A stretch of 64,000 nt of DNA from Bacteroidia bacterium (GCA_030424545.1 JAUHWL010000014.1:1-64000), one strand, 5' to 3'; shown: positions 9,004 through 18,871, counted from the first letter of the stretch. Notes: generated by a model from the letters alone, not told the origin. Made by a program: numbers and translations.

Positions 9004-10185
9004 TTATTCCTCAAACATATTTACCCACATAAATGTATGGGCGCCCTTATTGCGCACGTGCACCGTTACCGGATTTTTCTTATCGGCAAAAATGTCTCTA
9101 ACCTCACAATATTTTTCGTGGTTAAACTCTACGCAATTCACATGGTTTACCTGCTCTATAACGTCATTAAAGGCAAAGCCCAATTCTGCGGCCAAACTAT
9201 TTTCTACTACGGCCCCAACAATTAGCGTATCGTTCTGGTACATGGCCGAAAAACCAAGCATTAACCGCTCTTGCGATGGGTTTTCTATGGGGTTTAATAC
9301 CGCTTGCTTTTTATCCCAATTTAATATTACGTTGTAGTTTTTAAAAAAATCGCCTCCTAAAAGTGATTTTCCTCTTTTGTTAGAAACAGAAAGCAATATT
9401 TCTGAGGTGGTCTCTTCATTCAATTTTACAGGATAAAATGTATATGTTGTACTATCTGTTGCAGACCCATAAATACCTGCACTATGGTATCCGTAAGAAG
9501 TAAGTTTGGGATACGGGTGATTTGTTAAATCAGGGGTACTGTTTTTAGAAACCGAAAGGCCCGACCCCGACCCCGTATCGAATGTTACATTTTTTAACCA
9601 AACAGAATCTAGCTGTAAATCTACCGTAGGTGTAAAGGTAGCCTTGGTTTCAAAATTCATTTCAATGGCATTTTCTGCAATCTCATATCCTTCGGGGTTA
9701 TTGGTAAAATATATTTTCTGGTTTTCGTAGTCAATTTTCCAAATGGCAAAACGCATTAAGTTAGCGCCAATAATACCATCTAGCTGCAAACAACGTAATA
9801 CTGCAGATTTATTTAAATCAACTGCGATGGCTGTTAAATTTTCAAACGAATGCCCTGCTATAGAAACCTTTTCTAGCTGAACATAATCTTGTTTGTTTCT
9901 TACCCCTTGAGAATCGGTTACATATTTTCTAGAAACCCGCTTGCATTGCAATTCGGCCTTTAGTTCTTCACTAATTACCATGGGCGCACCGGTATCAAAC
10001 AAAAACCTATAGGTTTTACCATTAATTTCTAACGGCATAATAATGATGTTGCTCACCAATTGTATGGGCATTTCGGCCGCATATGTTTCGGTTGGCGCAT
10101 TGCCTTTTAAAAATAATTTAGAGGAGCTGGCGCAGCTTGCTAAAAAAAGTGCTGCAAAGGCTAATAGAAAAGCTTTATTCTTCAT
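9004..10185 (-). CDS. Lipoprotein with two retropepsin-type motifs and a PDZ domain
   Basis: The 393-residue protein has a lipoprotein signal (MKNKAFLLAF..LASC, Cys18). Two aspartic-protease active-site motifs follow in one chain: FLFDTGAP (Asp64) and VTFDTGSGSG (Asp203), each beginning a roughly 130-residue half. A C-terminal PDZ-like domain (about 305-393) includes LGFAFNDVIEQVNHV. One chain with both aspartates could form a complete active site by itself, like pepsin, whereas retroviral proteases need a dimer. It starts 4 bases after the upstream DUF5686 gene and so is co-transcribed with it. Substrate is unknown; periplasmic location is inferred from the lipobox. Confidence 0.8.
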   Translation of the reverse strand: MKNKAFLLAFAALFLASCASSSKLFLKGNAPTETYAAEMPIQLVSNIIIMPLEINGKTYRFLFDTGAPMVISEELKAELQCKRVSRKYVTDSQGVRNKQDYVQLEKVSIAGHSFENLTAIAVDLNKSAVLRCLQLDGIIGANLMRFAIWKIDYENQKIYFTNNPEGYEIAENAIEMNFETKATFTPTVDLQLDSVWLKNVTFDTGSGSGLSVSKNSTPDLTNHPYPKLTSYGYHSAGIYGSATDSTTYTFYPVKLNEETTSEILLSVSNKRGKSLLGGDFFKNYNVILNWDKKQAVLNPIENPSQERLMLGFSAMYQNDTLIVGAVVENSLAAELGFAFNDVIEQVNHVNCVEFNHEKYCEVRDIFADKKNPVTVHVRNKGAHTFMWVNMFEE

Positions 10186-10189
10186 TTTA

Positions 10190-12784
10190 TTAATTGCTAA
10201 AATTTACAAGGCTAGAAACCCCAATGCGGATACCAAATTGGTTTGGGGTAAAATCGTTAAACGAGTGCACAAACTCTAGCCTAAACAGTCTAAATATTTG
10301 GTCTATGGTGTACCCAACCTCCCAATAGTTTGGCGAAAAATCTGTTTTTAAATAGTTAAAGAACAAATTCTCTTTTATACCACTAATGCGCACCAAAGCA
10401 ATTTGGGTAAACAAAAACTTTCTAAAACGTATGTGCGAAAACAACGAGGCATAACTGGTTTGCGTACTATACAAATAATAATCTAATAGCCTGTAATTGC
10501 CCGTTAGCGAGAGCGGAGCAATTTCTGTTTGGCCACCATAAAAGTGCTTGTAATCTACAAACTCAACATTGTTGTTGCTTAAAAATGTACCGGCTTCTGC
10601 ATTAAAATCTATACTGGCGCGAACGCCCAATTTAAATGCCATTTTGTAACCAATTTCTATTTGCTGAAAATCGCTAGTGCTTTCTAAAACCCCGTCCCAA
10701 CCAGCATTGTACCTCATTGTAATTTCTGGTGAACTACCTTGAATGGGATAGAGCTTGCCGTTTCTACGCTTGTATTTTAACCAGGGTTGTGCGTTAAAAA
10801 CAAGGCCCGTTTTAAAAACTCGCGTTTGATTAAAACCTGTGGCTGGAGTTTCTGCGTTTACGGGCTCGTTGGTTAAATACTCCCGATTGTTGGGTTTAAA
10901 AAAGCTATAATCCGTGTGATTTACCAATTCCATTCTTTCGGCAAATAGCACAGTACCTGTAACCTTATATTTATAGTTTAATTGTTTTGTATAGCCAACA
11001 TCAACAAAACTTTGTGCGTACAACTTCATGTAATTCCTGGCCAGAAAAAGTGTGTAGAGCGAATTAATTAATGGGTCTATAGAACCTTTGTAAAACTGAT
11101 AAATGTATTGGCCACCATTTATGTATAAAAAGTTTCTATGCGCAGCATCGCCAAAATTTAAACCTGTATTCATAGACCCATACAACCTAGTGCTAGAAAA
11201 GCCATATCTAACTCTGGGTGCAGCATAAAAATAAACGTTCGAATCAGATCTATGAGAGTAAGTGCCCGCAAAATCTAGGTTAAAACCTTCAACCGTATTA
11301 AATCTAAATTCTGGCAAAAAACCATTAAAGCTAATCTTGCCCTTTTCGCCAACTTTATAATTTCCGCCAAAAAACACATCGCCAAAGTCAAACCCAGATT
11401 TGCCTTGCTTTTTTAACGTGTCTGCCTGCGCTGCCACATAGGTGCTGTCATCTTTTTTGTAGCCTATTTTTTCTACTTCAGTTAGTGGTACAGGTCTTTT
11501 TTCTGCCCAATAAGCACTGTCTTTTTTGGTGGCAGTAGAATCTACTTCATACCATGTATTCGACACTACATTTTTCTCTTCTTCACTTTCAGCTTCTTCT
11601 TGTTTCTCATATTCATCAATCATTTTTACAAGCTGTTTGCGCGTGCGTTTTTTGTCTTCCTTTATTTCATCTTTAATCTCAGCCTTGGCAATTTTTTCGT
11701 TCTTAACCTCTTCGGGTACCTCTTCTATTTTTTCATCAATTACTTCTACATCTGGCGGTAAATCTGTATTTACTTCTACTTGGTAATTGCTTACCGAAGC
11801 CAAATAATTGTATTCTATTTCCGCGCCTAAAAAAGAACCTCTAAAATTATACTTCTGGGTTACGGGCATCCAAATTTCCCCCACTATTGGGCCATATATC
11901 TGCGAAACCTTTGTAGTAAACCCTTGATTTTCTGATGTTAACTCAAGACTATGAATATTCCAGAATTTTTCTCGGATGTAAATAATTCCATCAAAAACAT
12001 TTTCTCCTCGCGTACGCGGAGTAACCTTTATTTTGTTGATTTCGTAGCTCCTCTCTATAAAGCTACCTACATAATGAAAGCGATAATAGCTAAACGCACG
12101 AGGCGATAAGGGCGAAACAGCTCCAACTACTTCGGGCAAATAAAAGCTGCTATTGATGTATGCATTTGGGTTTGCATTTTTATCATCTTGCCCAGATACG
12201 CGCACCGAAATAATTTTTTCTTTAAAGGTATTGGGGCGTTCAAAGTAAATTTCGCTAATAGATTCTGACGTAAAGGCCCGGTTGGTATCTATACCTTCTT
12301 CTTTAGCCATGCCTCTAAAAGGCCACGGAATTTTGTGCAACTGTGCCGTTCCTTTGGTATAAACCTCAGCACTATAACTATTGGTTTGCAAGAGGTGATA
12401 TTTAGATTTGGCTATGGCCTTGCGCATAATGGTATAGGCAGGATCTTCGGCATCCTCTGTAACCGTTACGGTATTTAGCGTTATGCTCTGCGCTTTTAAA
12501 ACTACGTTTAGCTCTATAAACTCAGCTTTAACTTGAATTTGTTTTGTTTGTGCCGCGTAGCCAATAAACTGTATGGTAATGTGATAAGATCCAGAGGGTA
12601 ATTGCAACTGGTAGTTACCATCTACATTGGCCGAAGTACCAGTGCTGGCTTCCTTTACATAAATTGATGCAAAAGGTAATGGCTCTCCATTTTCATCTAT
12701 AATACTGCCTTTAATACCTTGTGCACTCACATAGCTCAACGCTGCAAAAAAGAAAATGATTACGTAATTTAATCGTTGATTCAT
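10190..12784 (-). CDS. DUF5686 outer-membrane protein with carboxypeptidase-regulatory-like domain
   Basis: The 864-residue protein has a signal peptide (residues 1-21, ending SAQ) and then an N-terminal CarboxypepD_reg-like beta-sandwich (about 23-110; GSIIDENGEPLPFASIYV), as at the start of SusC/TonB-dependent proteins. The long remainder fits DUF5686, predicted to be an outer-membrane barrel. Residues about 355-415 form a Lys/Glu-rich linker. There is no TonB plug domain, so it should not be called a TonB receptor. It is followed after 4 bases by the aspartic-protease-like lipoprotein, suggesting a functional pair at the outer membrane. Confidence 0.85.
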   Translation of the reverse strand: MNQRLNYVIIFFFAALSYVSAQGIKGSIIDENGEPLPFASIYVKEASTGTSANVDGNYQLQLPSGSYHITIQFIGYAAQTKQIQVKAEFIELNVVLKAQSITLNTVTVTEDAEDPAYTIMRKAIAKSKYHLLQTNSYSAEVYTKGTAQLHKIPWPFRGMAKEEGIDTNRAFTSESISEIYFERPNTFKEKIISVRVSGQDDKNANPNAYINSSFYLPEVVGAVSPLSPRAFSYYRFHYVGSFIERSYEINKIKVTPRTRGENVFDGIIYIREKFWNIHSLELTSENQGFTTKVSQIYGPIVGEIWMPVTQKYNFRGSFLGAEIEYNYLASVSNYQVEVNTDLPPDVEVIDEKIEEVPEEVKNEKIAKAEIKDEIKEDKKRTRKQLVKMIDEYEKQEEAESEEEKNVVSNTWYEVDSTATKKDSAYWAEKRPVPLTEVEKIGYKKDDSTYVAAQADTLKKQGKSGFDFGDVFFGGNYKVGEKGKISFNGFLPEFRFNTVEGFNLDFAGTYSHRSDSNVYFYAAPRVRYGFSSTRLYGSMNTGLNFGDAAHRNFLYINGGQYIYQFYKGSIDPLINSLYTLFLARNYMKLYAQSFVDVGYTKQLNYKYKVTGTVLFAERMELVNHTDYSFFKPNNREYLTNEPVNAETPATGFNQTRVFKTGLVFNAQPWLKYKRRNGKLYPIQGSSPEITMRYNAGWDGVLESTSDFQQIEIGYKMAFKLGVRASIDFNAEAGTFLSNNNVEFVDYKHFYGGQTEIAPLSLTGNYRLLDYYLYSTQTSYASLFSHIRFRKFLFTQIALVRISGIKENLFFNYLKTDFSPNYWEVGYTIDQIFRLFRLEFVHSFNDFTPNQFGIRIGVSSLVNFSN

Positions 12785-12890
12785 TTAACAAGCCCCATTT
12801 TTAAGAGCAAGCAAATTGCACTAATTAACCTAATGCGCCAAATTTGGTTGTTAATTATTAATTATTTGTAAATTCCTAAATAGTTTAAAA

Positions 12891-12898
12891 TATATTTG
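12891..12898 (+). promoter_or_regulatory. -7 box for the T9SS type A gene
   Basis: TATATTTG matches TAnnTTTG exactly, 32 bases before the ATG at 12930. A TTTG 22 bases upstream (12865-12868) could be the -33 element. Confidence 0.5.
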
Positions 12899-12929
12899 CC
12901 TTACTTATTAATCTTATATATAAAGTTTT

Positions 12930-13640
12930 ATGAAAAAATTCTTACTCTCTTTGGCAGTAGTTGCCACTTTAGGTGCAAGCGCTCAAGGCGATTTATCTGT
13001 ATCTATTACATCTCCAGGAAACGGATCTAGCATTACTGCAGGTACTGCGTTTGATTTTAACGGTACTGTTACAAACAACGGCACCATGGCTCACAATGGT
13101 TTTGCCGGTGGAGATACCATTGTTTATGCCCCATTATTTAATGGTAGTTTTTTAGGTACTAGCGGTGGTGGTGTAGTTGCCTGGTACATGACAGATATGA
13201 TTGGAGCTGGTGGAAATGCATCTTTCTCACAGTCTTTAAACATTCAAGGTGGTTCTTCTGGCCCAATTGAAATATGTGCTTACATAGAAGCTTTTGGAAC
13301 GTCATATACCGGTTTTATTCAAGATACTTCGGCCAATTGTGCTAACGTAACTTATGACAATGGTATGGCTATTGGTGAAATTAGATTGAAAGAAACGTTT
13401 GACAATTCTTTCTTCAGCAACGGAAAATACATTGTTCAAGTGAGCTCTAGAATAAACCTAATTAACCCAAGCATCGAGATTGTTGACATTAACGGTAGAG
13501 TTGTTTTCTTAACTGACCTTACTGCTAACGGTGGCGAAATTCGTGACGAATTAGATTTAAACACACTTGCTAATGGAATGTACATTGTACGTTTAAGAAC
13601 CGAACAAGGTCTTATCAGCATCAACAAAATAATGAAGTAA
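12930..13640 (+). CDS. Secreted protein with T9SS type A sorting domain
   Basis: The 236-residue protein has a signal peptide (MKKFLLSLAVVATLGASAQ) and an N-terminal beta-sandwich-like part (about 20-145) starting LSVSITSPGNGSSI that contains two Cys residues. The last 80 residues match the T9SS type A sorting domain: a strand IEIVDINGRVVF, then LDLNTLANGMYIVRL and the basic end INKIMK. It is therefore probably secreted and surface-anchored or released through the type IX system. The function of the N-terminal part is unknown. It stands alone between its own promoter and a strong terminator. Confidence 0.85.
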   Translation: MKKFLLSLAVVATLGASAQGDLSVSITSPGNGSSITAGTAFDFNGTVTNNGTMAHNGFAGGDTIVYAPLFNGSFLGTSGGGVVAWYMTDMIGAGGNASFSQSLNIQGGSSGPIEICAYIEAFGTSYTGFIQDTSANCANVTYDNGMAIGEIRLKETFDNSFFSNGKYIVQVSSRINLINPSIEIVDINGRVVFLTDLTANGGEIRDELDLNTLANGMYIVRLRTEQGLISINKIMK

Positions 13641-13667
13641 AAACAATTACTGTTTTAACCTTTTAAG

Positions 13668-13700
13668 AAAACCCTCTGATTTATTTCAGAGGGTTTTTTT
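13668..13700 (+). terminator. Rho-independent terminator after the T9SS type A gene
   Basis: Arms AAAACCCTCTGA (13668-13679) and TCAGAGGGTTTT (13686-13697) pair perfectly over 12 bp with a 6-base loop and run into a T tract. Confidence 0.9.
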
Positions 13701-13743
13701 CTGCACAAAAGTTTACTTTTAACCAAACAACCGTTCTAAGACA

Positions 13744-14487
13744 ATGCGTACAACACTTACCTTCAACAACAAAAATTACCAAACCAATCTAAACCAACCC
13801 ATAGACATTTCTTTGGCGGTAACCGATGTAACCCGCGCGTGGTACATCAATCCGCCCGTGTTTGAGCCCGTGCGTTTGGGTACCGATTTTATTGGCAGCG
13901 TTGCTGAGGGCGGCAGCGTAAATTTCAGAAATGTTACGTTTAATCCGCATGCACATGGCACCCATACCGAGTGTTTGGGCCATGTTACCAAAGAGGTGCA
14001 TTCGGTAAATAAAATAATAAAAGAGCATTGGTTTTTAGCGCAACTGGTAACCGTGCCGGTTCAAAAGTTTAAAGACGATGAAATTCTTACGGCCACTGCG
14101 CTTTCAGAAAAATGGCTGCCAGGCGAAGAAACCGCATTAATTTTACGTACATCACCAAACAACCCGGCCAAAGCCAACCAAAATGTAAGCAATAGCAATT
14201 GGCCATTTTTAGATGCCGAAGCTGCAAAACTCATCTGCGAACGCGGCATAAAACATTTATTAATAGACCAGCCCAGCGTAGATAAAGAAGAAGATGGCGG
14301 AGCCCTTTTAGCACATAAAGCTTTTTGGAATATCCCAGAAAATCCGCGCAAAGAAGCCACCATTACCGAACTGATTTACATACCCGATGAGGTAGAAGAC
14401 GGGTTGTATTTGCTAAACCTGCAAGTTGCTGCTATGGAAAATGATGCGGCACCCAGTAGACCGGTGATTTTTAAATGTAAAATTTAG
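13744..14487 (+). CDS. Cyclase-family metal-dependent hydrolase (kynurenine formamidase-like)
   Basis: The 247-residue protein belongs to the cyclase/KynB family of metal-dependent hydrolases. It shows the metal-binding motif H-x-HGTHTECLGH (the family form is HxGTHxDxPxH) and a LIDQPSVD segment near residue 180. The best-known members hydrolyse N-formylkynurenine to kynurenine, but the family is broad. No other kynurenine-pathway gene is nearby, so the substrate is open. Its own promoter is not obvious; the terminator at 13668-13700 isolates it from the upstream gene. Confidence 0.8.
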   Translation: MRTTLTFNNKNYQTNLNQPIDISLAVTDVTRAWYINPPVFEPVRLGTDFIGSVAEGGSVNFRNVTFNPHAHGTHTECLGHVTKEVHSVNKIIKEHWFLAQLVTVPVQKFKDDEILTATALSEKWLPGEETALILRTSPNNPAKANQNVSNSNWPFLDAEAAKLICERGIKHLLIDQPSVDKEEDGGALLAHKAFWNIPENPRKEATITELIYIPDEVEDGLYLLNLQVAAMENDAAPSRPVIFKCKI

Positions 14488-14510
14488 AAGTCTAAAAAAC
14501 AAAAAGGTTC

Positions 14511-15074
14511 TTACATTTTCTCTGCAACTAGTGGTTTAGGTAATTCATATTTAACTCCAATAGATATTCCAGAAAAAGCAACAACGTTTGCAGGGTACCT
14601 TAATAAATATAGTGTTCCAAATACCTCGAATCTCTTGGAAAACTTATACTCGTAAATAATTGGTACTACCAAAAAAACTCCAGTTTCTATTCGCGTATCT
14701 GATGAAGTACCACCCGGACCTCTAGATCCTCTTACTTCTTCAGATCCTAGATCACCAAACATAAAATGTATCCCTGTAGAAAACCTATGTCTTTCGCGAA
14801 CAATTGGCGATGTTTCAAATAAAAAACCAAATTGAACGGACTTATTTTTCTTAATCGTTTCATTCTTTTGAATGAAATACCATCCAAGATTTACAATAAT
14901 CCCAATGCGAGATCTTGTGTTAACCAAATCAAACGTAGGTTTTAATTCTAAATACGTTGACTGGATATTTGCTTCATCCTGTTTCCCTCTATTAACCTGA
15001 ATACCAACGCCAATATTCTGAGCAGAAAGCCCTGAGAATAAAAACGAAAAAAGTATGAGTAACCAAATACGCAT
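14511..15074 (-). CDS. Putative outer-membrane beta-barrel protein
   Basis: The 187-residue protein has a signal peptide (MRIWLLILFSFLFSGLSAQ) followed by alternating strand-like segments: NIGVGIQVNRG, RIGIIVNLGWYFIQ, KSVQFGFLFETS, RFSTGIHFMFGD and GISIGVKYELP. This is the profile of a small outer-membrane barrel. It has no recognised family motif. It is convergent with the cyclase gene (24 bases between stops) and divergent from gltX. Function unknown. Confidence 0.65.
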   Translation of the reverse strand: MRIWLLILFSFLFSGLSAQNIGVGIQVNRGKQDEANIQSTYLELKPTFDLVNTRSRIGIIVNLGWYFIQKNETIKKNKSVQFGFLFETSPIVRERHRFSTGIHFMFGDLGSEEVRGSRGPGGTSSDTRIETGVFLVVPIIYEYKFSKRFEVFGTLYLLRYPANVVAFSGISIGVKYELPKPLVAEKM

Positions 15075-15183
15075 GTATAATTAGGTTCTAACTATATAAA
15101 GATGCTGAATTTATAGGTGATAATCAACTACCAATCCTTCAACTTTTAACCTATCAACTTTCTAACTATTCAACGCTTTACCC

Positions 15184-15191
15184 TACATTTG
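15184..15191 (+). promoter_or_regulatory. -7 box for gltX
   Basis: TACATTTG is followed directly by CGCCCCT. The resulting TTTGCGCCCCT string recurs exactly at 30943 (rseP) and 37267 (tetR). It lies 26 bases before the gltX ATG. Confidence 0.6.
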
Positions 15192-15216
15192 CGCCCCTCA
15201 AAAAAAGAAGTTTCAA

Positions 15217-16740
15217 ATGTCTGAGAATAAACGCGTTCGCGTACGTTTTGCCCCAAGCCCAACAGGGCCATTGCACATGGGTGGCGTGCGCACAGCACTT
15301 TACAATTATTTGTTCGCCAAAAAACATGGTGGCGATTTTTTAATCAGAATTGAAGACACAGACCAAACGCGCTATGTAAAAGGTGCCGAAGATTATATTT
15401 TAGAGGCCCTAAAATGGTGCGGCATAACTCCTGATGAAGGCATTGGCGCTGATGGGCCACACGGACCATACCGCCAAAGTGAGCGCAAACACATGTACCG
15501 CCAATATGCCGAAATGCTTATTGAGAACGGCCACGCCTATTATGCTTTTGATACACCTGAAGATTTGGAAAGAATTCGCGAATTGGCCAAAGAAGCCGGT
15601 AACGTAAATTGGCAATACAACCAAGTTACTCGAGGCAGCATGAAAAACTCTATTACTCTCCCTAAAGAAGAAGTAGAAAAAAGACTGGCCGAAAACCAAG
15701 CTTACGTAGTGCGTATGAAAATGCCGCGCAACACAGAGGTAAAATTTGAAGATAGCATACGTGGTTGGGTAAGTGTAAACACGAACAATCTAGACGATAA
15801 AGTACTGTTTAAAAGCGATGGTATGCCTACCTACCATTTGGCCAATATTGTAGATGACCACTTGATGGAAATTACCCACGTAATTAGAGGCGAGGAATGG
15901 TTGCCAAGTGCCCCTTTACATGTTTTAATGTATGAAGCCTTTGGTTGGGAAAGTCCGCAATTTGCGCATTTACCCCTCTTACTTCGCCCAGATGGAAATG
16001 GAAAATTAAGCAAGCGCGATGGCGATAGACTAGGTTTCCCTGTTTTTCCAATTGATTGGAAAAACCAAGAAACGGGCGAAACAGCAAGCGGATATAGAGA
16101 AAAAGGTTTTTTTGCTCCGGCCTTTATAAACATGCTGGCCTTTTTAGGCTGGAATCCTGGCACTGAACAAGAAATATTTAGCTTAGAAGAACTTACACAA
16201 GCATTTACACTTAAAAAAGTAAGTAAAAGCGGTGCCCGTTTTGATTATGAAAAAGCAAAATGGTTCAACCAACAATATGTTAGAAATACTTCTAATACAG
16301 TTTTGGCAGAATTGATTAAGCCCTTGATTATTGAAGCTGGTTTAACGGTAAGCGATGAAAAACTGGTAAAAATTGTTGCCCTTGTAAAAGAGCGCGCAAT
16401 ATTTCCGGCAGATATTTTTACCGAAGGCCGTTTTTTACTAGAAGCTCCACAAACGTTTGACGAAAAATTAATCGCTAAAAAGTGGAATGCCGAAGGTGCG
16501 GGTTACGTAAAAGAATTGCGCGATATTTTTAACCGACTTTCTGATTTTTCTGCAGCCTCTACCGAAGGTGCCTTTAAAGATTTTTTGGCCGCCAAAGGCG
16601 TTGGCTTTGGTAAAGTTGGTCCGGCATTGCGCATTGCTGTAACGGGTTTGGGCATGGGTCCAAGCCTATTCGATATTTTTGAAATACTAGGTAAAGAAGA
16701 AGTTATACAGCGCATAGATAAGGCGTTGGAAACACTCTAA
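15217..16740 (+). CDS. gltX: Glutamyl-tRNA synthetase
   Basis: GluRS is a class I synthetase that attaches glutamate to tRNA-Glu. The 507 residues begin with RVRFAPSPTGPLHMGGVRTA (the HIGH-type motif appears as HMGG) and contain the KMSKS-type loop as GKLSKRDGDR near residue 265. The C-terminal helical anticodon-binding domain is present (about 330-507). The length is normal for a discriminating or non-discriminating bacterial GluRS, and I cannot tell which. An exact Bacteroidota promoter lies upstream and a strong terminator downstream, so this is a single-gene transcript. Confidence 0.97.
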   Translation: MSENKRVRVRFAPSPTGPLHMGGVRTALYNYLFAKKHGGDFLIRIEDTDQTRYVKGAEDYILEALKWCGITPDEGIGADGPHGPYRQSERKHMYRQYAEMLIENGHAYYAFDTPEDLERIRELAKEAGNVNWQYNQVTRGSMKNSITLPKEEVEKRLAENQAYVVRMKMPRNTEVKFEDSIRGWVSVNTNNLDDKVLFKSDGMPTYHLANIVDDHLMEITHVIRGEEWLPSAPLHVLMYEAFGWESPQFAHLPLLLRPDGNGKLSKRDGDRLGFPVFPIDWKNQETGETASGYREKGFFAPAFINMLAFLGWNPGTEQEIFSLEELTQAFTLKKVSKSGARFDYEKAKWFNQQYVRNTSNTVLAELIKPLIIEAGLTVSDEKLVKIVALVKERAIFPADIFTEGRFLLEAPQTFDEKLIAKKWNAEGAGYVKELRDIFNRLSDFSAASTEGAFKDFLAAKGVGFGKVGPALRIAVTGLGMGPSLFDIFEILGKEEVIQRIDKALETL

Positions 16741-16760
16741 TATCCAACTATGAATAGAAC

Positions 16761-16796
16761 AAAAAACCTCCGAAAAATAAATTTCGGAGGTTTTTT
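16761..16796 (+). terminator. Rho-independent terminator after gltX
   Basis: Arms AAAAAACCTCCGAAA (16761-16775) and TTTCGGAGGTTTTTT (16782-16796) form a perfect 15-bp stem with a 6-base loop and a T tract. Confidence 0.92.
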
Positions 16797-16930
16797 GTTT
16801 TAACACCATATTAGCACGGTATGTCCTTTGGCAAACAAGGTTTCCTTACTATTTTGCTCATCGTTTTTTTTACCAAATAATTGGTACAAAATTTGTCCGA
16901 TACGGCAACTTAATACAGCACATCAACATT

Positions 16931-18871
16931 TTGAAAATCGCGCATAATTTGAAAAACAACTTAAATAAAGGAATAAACATTTCGTGTTTTATTCTCCTTT
17001 TTTGTTCCTCGGCACTTTTTGCTCAGCAAAAAGATTTAACGTACTACGAAACGCATTTCCCAAAAGAGCATGCAATAAAAATTCTTGACGAAACCAATAT
17101 TGTAATCGACATTGAAGATGAGCAGCTAACCATTAGCCGACATTACCATGACGAAAAAATGCTCATTTCTACACAAGCAAATGCTTTTACAGAACGTCAG
17201 GTAAGCTTTAACTCTTTTTTTACCATCCCAGAAATTTCGGCATCGGCCTACATACCAAAATCTAGTAGAAGCTATACCAAAGAAAAAGTGCGTGATTTTA
17301 GAACGGAGAAAATAATGAGCGACAACGTTTTTCATGACGATGAAATGGCTATAAAATTTGAATACCCAAATTTGATAAAAGGCGCAAAAATTGACATTGA
17401 TTACACCGAAACGGTTAATAATCCGTTTTTTGTTTCGCCTGTATATTTTCAGGATGCGTACTTCGCAGAAAAAATTAGAGTTACCCTAAAAGTACCCGAA
17501 GCCGTTACCATTAAGATCAAAGAATTCAATATGGCGGGCAGCAATGTTTCGTACACATCATCAACCAAAAAAGGTGTAATAACTCATGTTTGGGAAGTTG
17601 ATAGTGTACCCGAATTTGATAGTGAAGGTGGTGCCCCAAACCCACGTTATTATGTTCCGCATATCTCCTTTATTATAGATAGCTATACGGTAAACGGCAA
17701 TAAAATTCCTGTTTTGCGCGGTGCACAAGATTTGTATGGATGGTACCGCGGGCTTTTAGACTCTGTAGACCACACCCTAACACCAGAAATAAAAGGCGTT
17801 GTAGATTCTATTGTGGCCAAAAACAAAGACCCTTTAAAACAAGCACAGCTCTTGTACGATTGGGTACGCAACAGCATTAAATATATAGCGGTAGAAGATG
17901 GTTTGGGCGGGTTCATTCCAGATGATCCCGCTGCCGTATCGCGCAAACGGTTTGGAGATTGCAAAGGCATGAGTTGCTTGTTGGCCACCATGATGCGCTA
18001 TGCCGGCTTAGATGCGCACGAATGTTGGATTGGCACCCGAGACATCCCCTACACCTATACAGAAAATTATACGCCTTTTGTAGATAACCACATGATTACG
18101 GCTTTTAAACACAACAACATTTGGTACTTTTTAGATGGTACAGATGGCTACATTCCGTTTGGTTATCCCAGCGCCTTTATACAAGGCAAAGAAGCTATGA
18201 TTGGCATAGACCGTGAAAATTTTGAACTTGCCGTTGTGCCTATTTTAAACGAAAGCAAAAGCATGTTTGAAAGCGTAGACACGTTACAATTGAAAGATGA
18301 ATTAATTTCCGCGAACGCAAAAATGACTTTAACGGGCTACGATGCCGCTTTTTATAAGCGCAAGCATAAATCTGACGATGATGCAAAGCGATTTTTTAAA
18401 TACTACTTGCAAACGGGGAATGATAAATTTGAATTAACCGATTTGCCTAATCAGCTAGAAAAAGACTCTGTTGTAACATTTACTTACAATTATACTTTAC
18501 CTGATTACTTGCGCAATTTCGACAACAAATACTTGATCAACTTAAATATGGATAGGCTGTTTGCCGATGCCACCTTTACAGATAGAAAACTACCCTTAGA
18601 GCGCGATTACAAACACACATACTCCATTACGCACTATTTAAAAGTACCGGATCAATTTTCAGTTTTATCAACACCAAAAAACAAGCAAATAAACACACCT
18701 TTTGCTGATGTAAACGTTACCTACACTATAGAAAACGGCTATGTTATTTACAACATGTCTGTAAAAATGAAAACACTTTTAATGCCGGCTAAAGAAGCCG
18801 AAGCTTGGAATGACATGGTAAAAGAATTAAGAAAGATATACAGAAACAATGTTGAACTTATTAAAAACTAA
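16931..18871 (+). CDS. DUF3857 protein with intact transglutaminase-like core
   Basis: The protein has 646 residues from a TTG start; no ATG is available in the signal-peptide region. A signal peptide (to about residue 31, ending FAQQ) is followed by a DUF3857 beta-sandwich (about 60-240) and a transglutaminase-like core (about 280-410) with the triad visible: Cys344 in FGDCKGM, His387 in DNHMITAF and Asp402 in FLDGTD. A C-terminal DUF2569/beta-type region follows. In this family the enzyme is predicted to act in the periplasm on proteins or peptides, possibly as a protease or amidase; no substrate is established. It overlaps the next gene, a paralogue lacking the triad, by 23 bases, and folB follows. 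Confidence 0.87.
   Translation: MKIAHNLKNNLNKGINISCFILLFCSSALFAQQKDLTYYETHFPKEHAIKILDETNIVIDIEDEQLTISRHYHDEKMLISTQANAFTERQVSFNSFFTIPEISASAYIPKSSRSYTKEKVRDFRTEKIMSDNVFHDDEMAIKFEYPNLIKGAKIDIDYTETVNNPFFVSPVYFQDAYFAEKIRVTLKVPEAVTIKIKEFNMAGSNVSYTSSTKKGVITHVWEVDSVPEFDSEGGAPNPRYYVPHISFIIDSYTVNGNKIPVLRGAQDLYGWYRGLLDSVDHTLTPEIKGVVDSIVAKNKDPLKQAQLLYDWVRNSIKYIAVEDGLGGFIPDDPAAVSRKRFGDCKGMSCLLATMMRYAGLDAHECWIGTRDIPYTYTENYTPFVDNHMITAFKHNNIWYFLDGTDGYIPFGYPSAFIQGKEAMIGIDRENFELAVVPILNESKSMFESVDTLQLKDELISANAKMTLTGYDAAFYKRKHKSDDDAKRFFKYYLQTGNDKFELTDLPNQLEKDSVVTFTYNYTLPDYLRNFDNKYLINLNMDRLFADATFTDRKLPLERDYKHTYSITHYLKVPDQFSVLSTPKNKQINTPFADVNVTYTIENGYVIYNMSVKMKTLLMPAKEAEAWNDMVKELRKIYRNNVELIKN

Noticed and set aside
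11526-11786. Serine-rich open frame antisense to the DUF5686 gene
   Set aside because: It mirrors the Lys/Glu-rich linker of the real gene and has no promoter, motif or natural start context.
10190-12784. TonB-dependent receptor
   Set aside because: The N-terminal domain is shared with SusC proteins, but no plug domain or TonB box is visible; DUF5686 fits better.
15831-16163. Open frame antisense to gltX
   Set aside because: It lies wholly inside a certain synthetase gene and its translation has no domain pattern.
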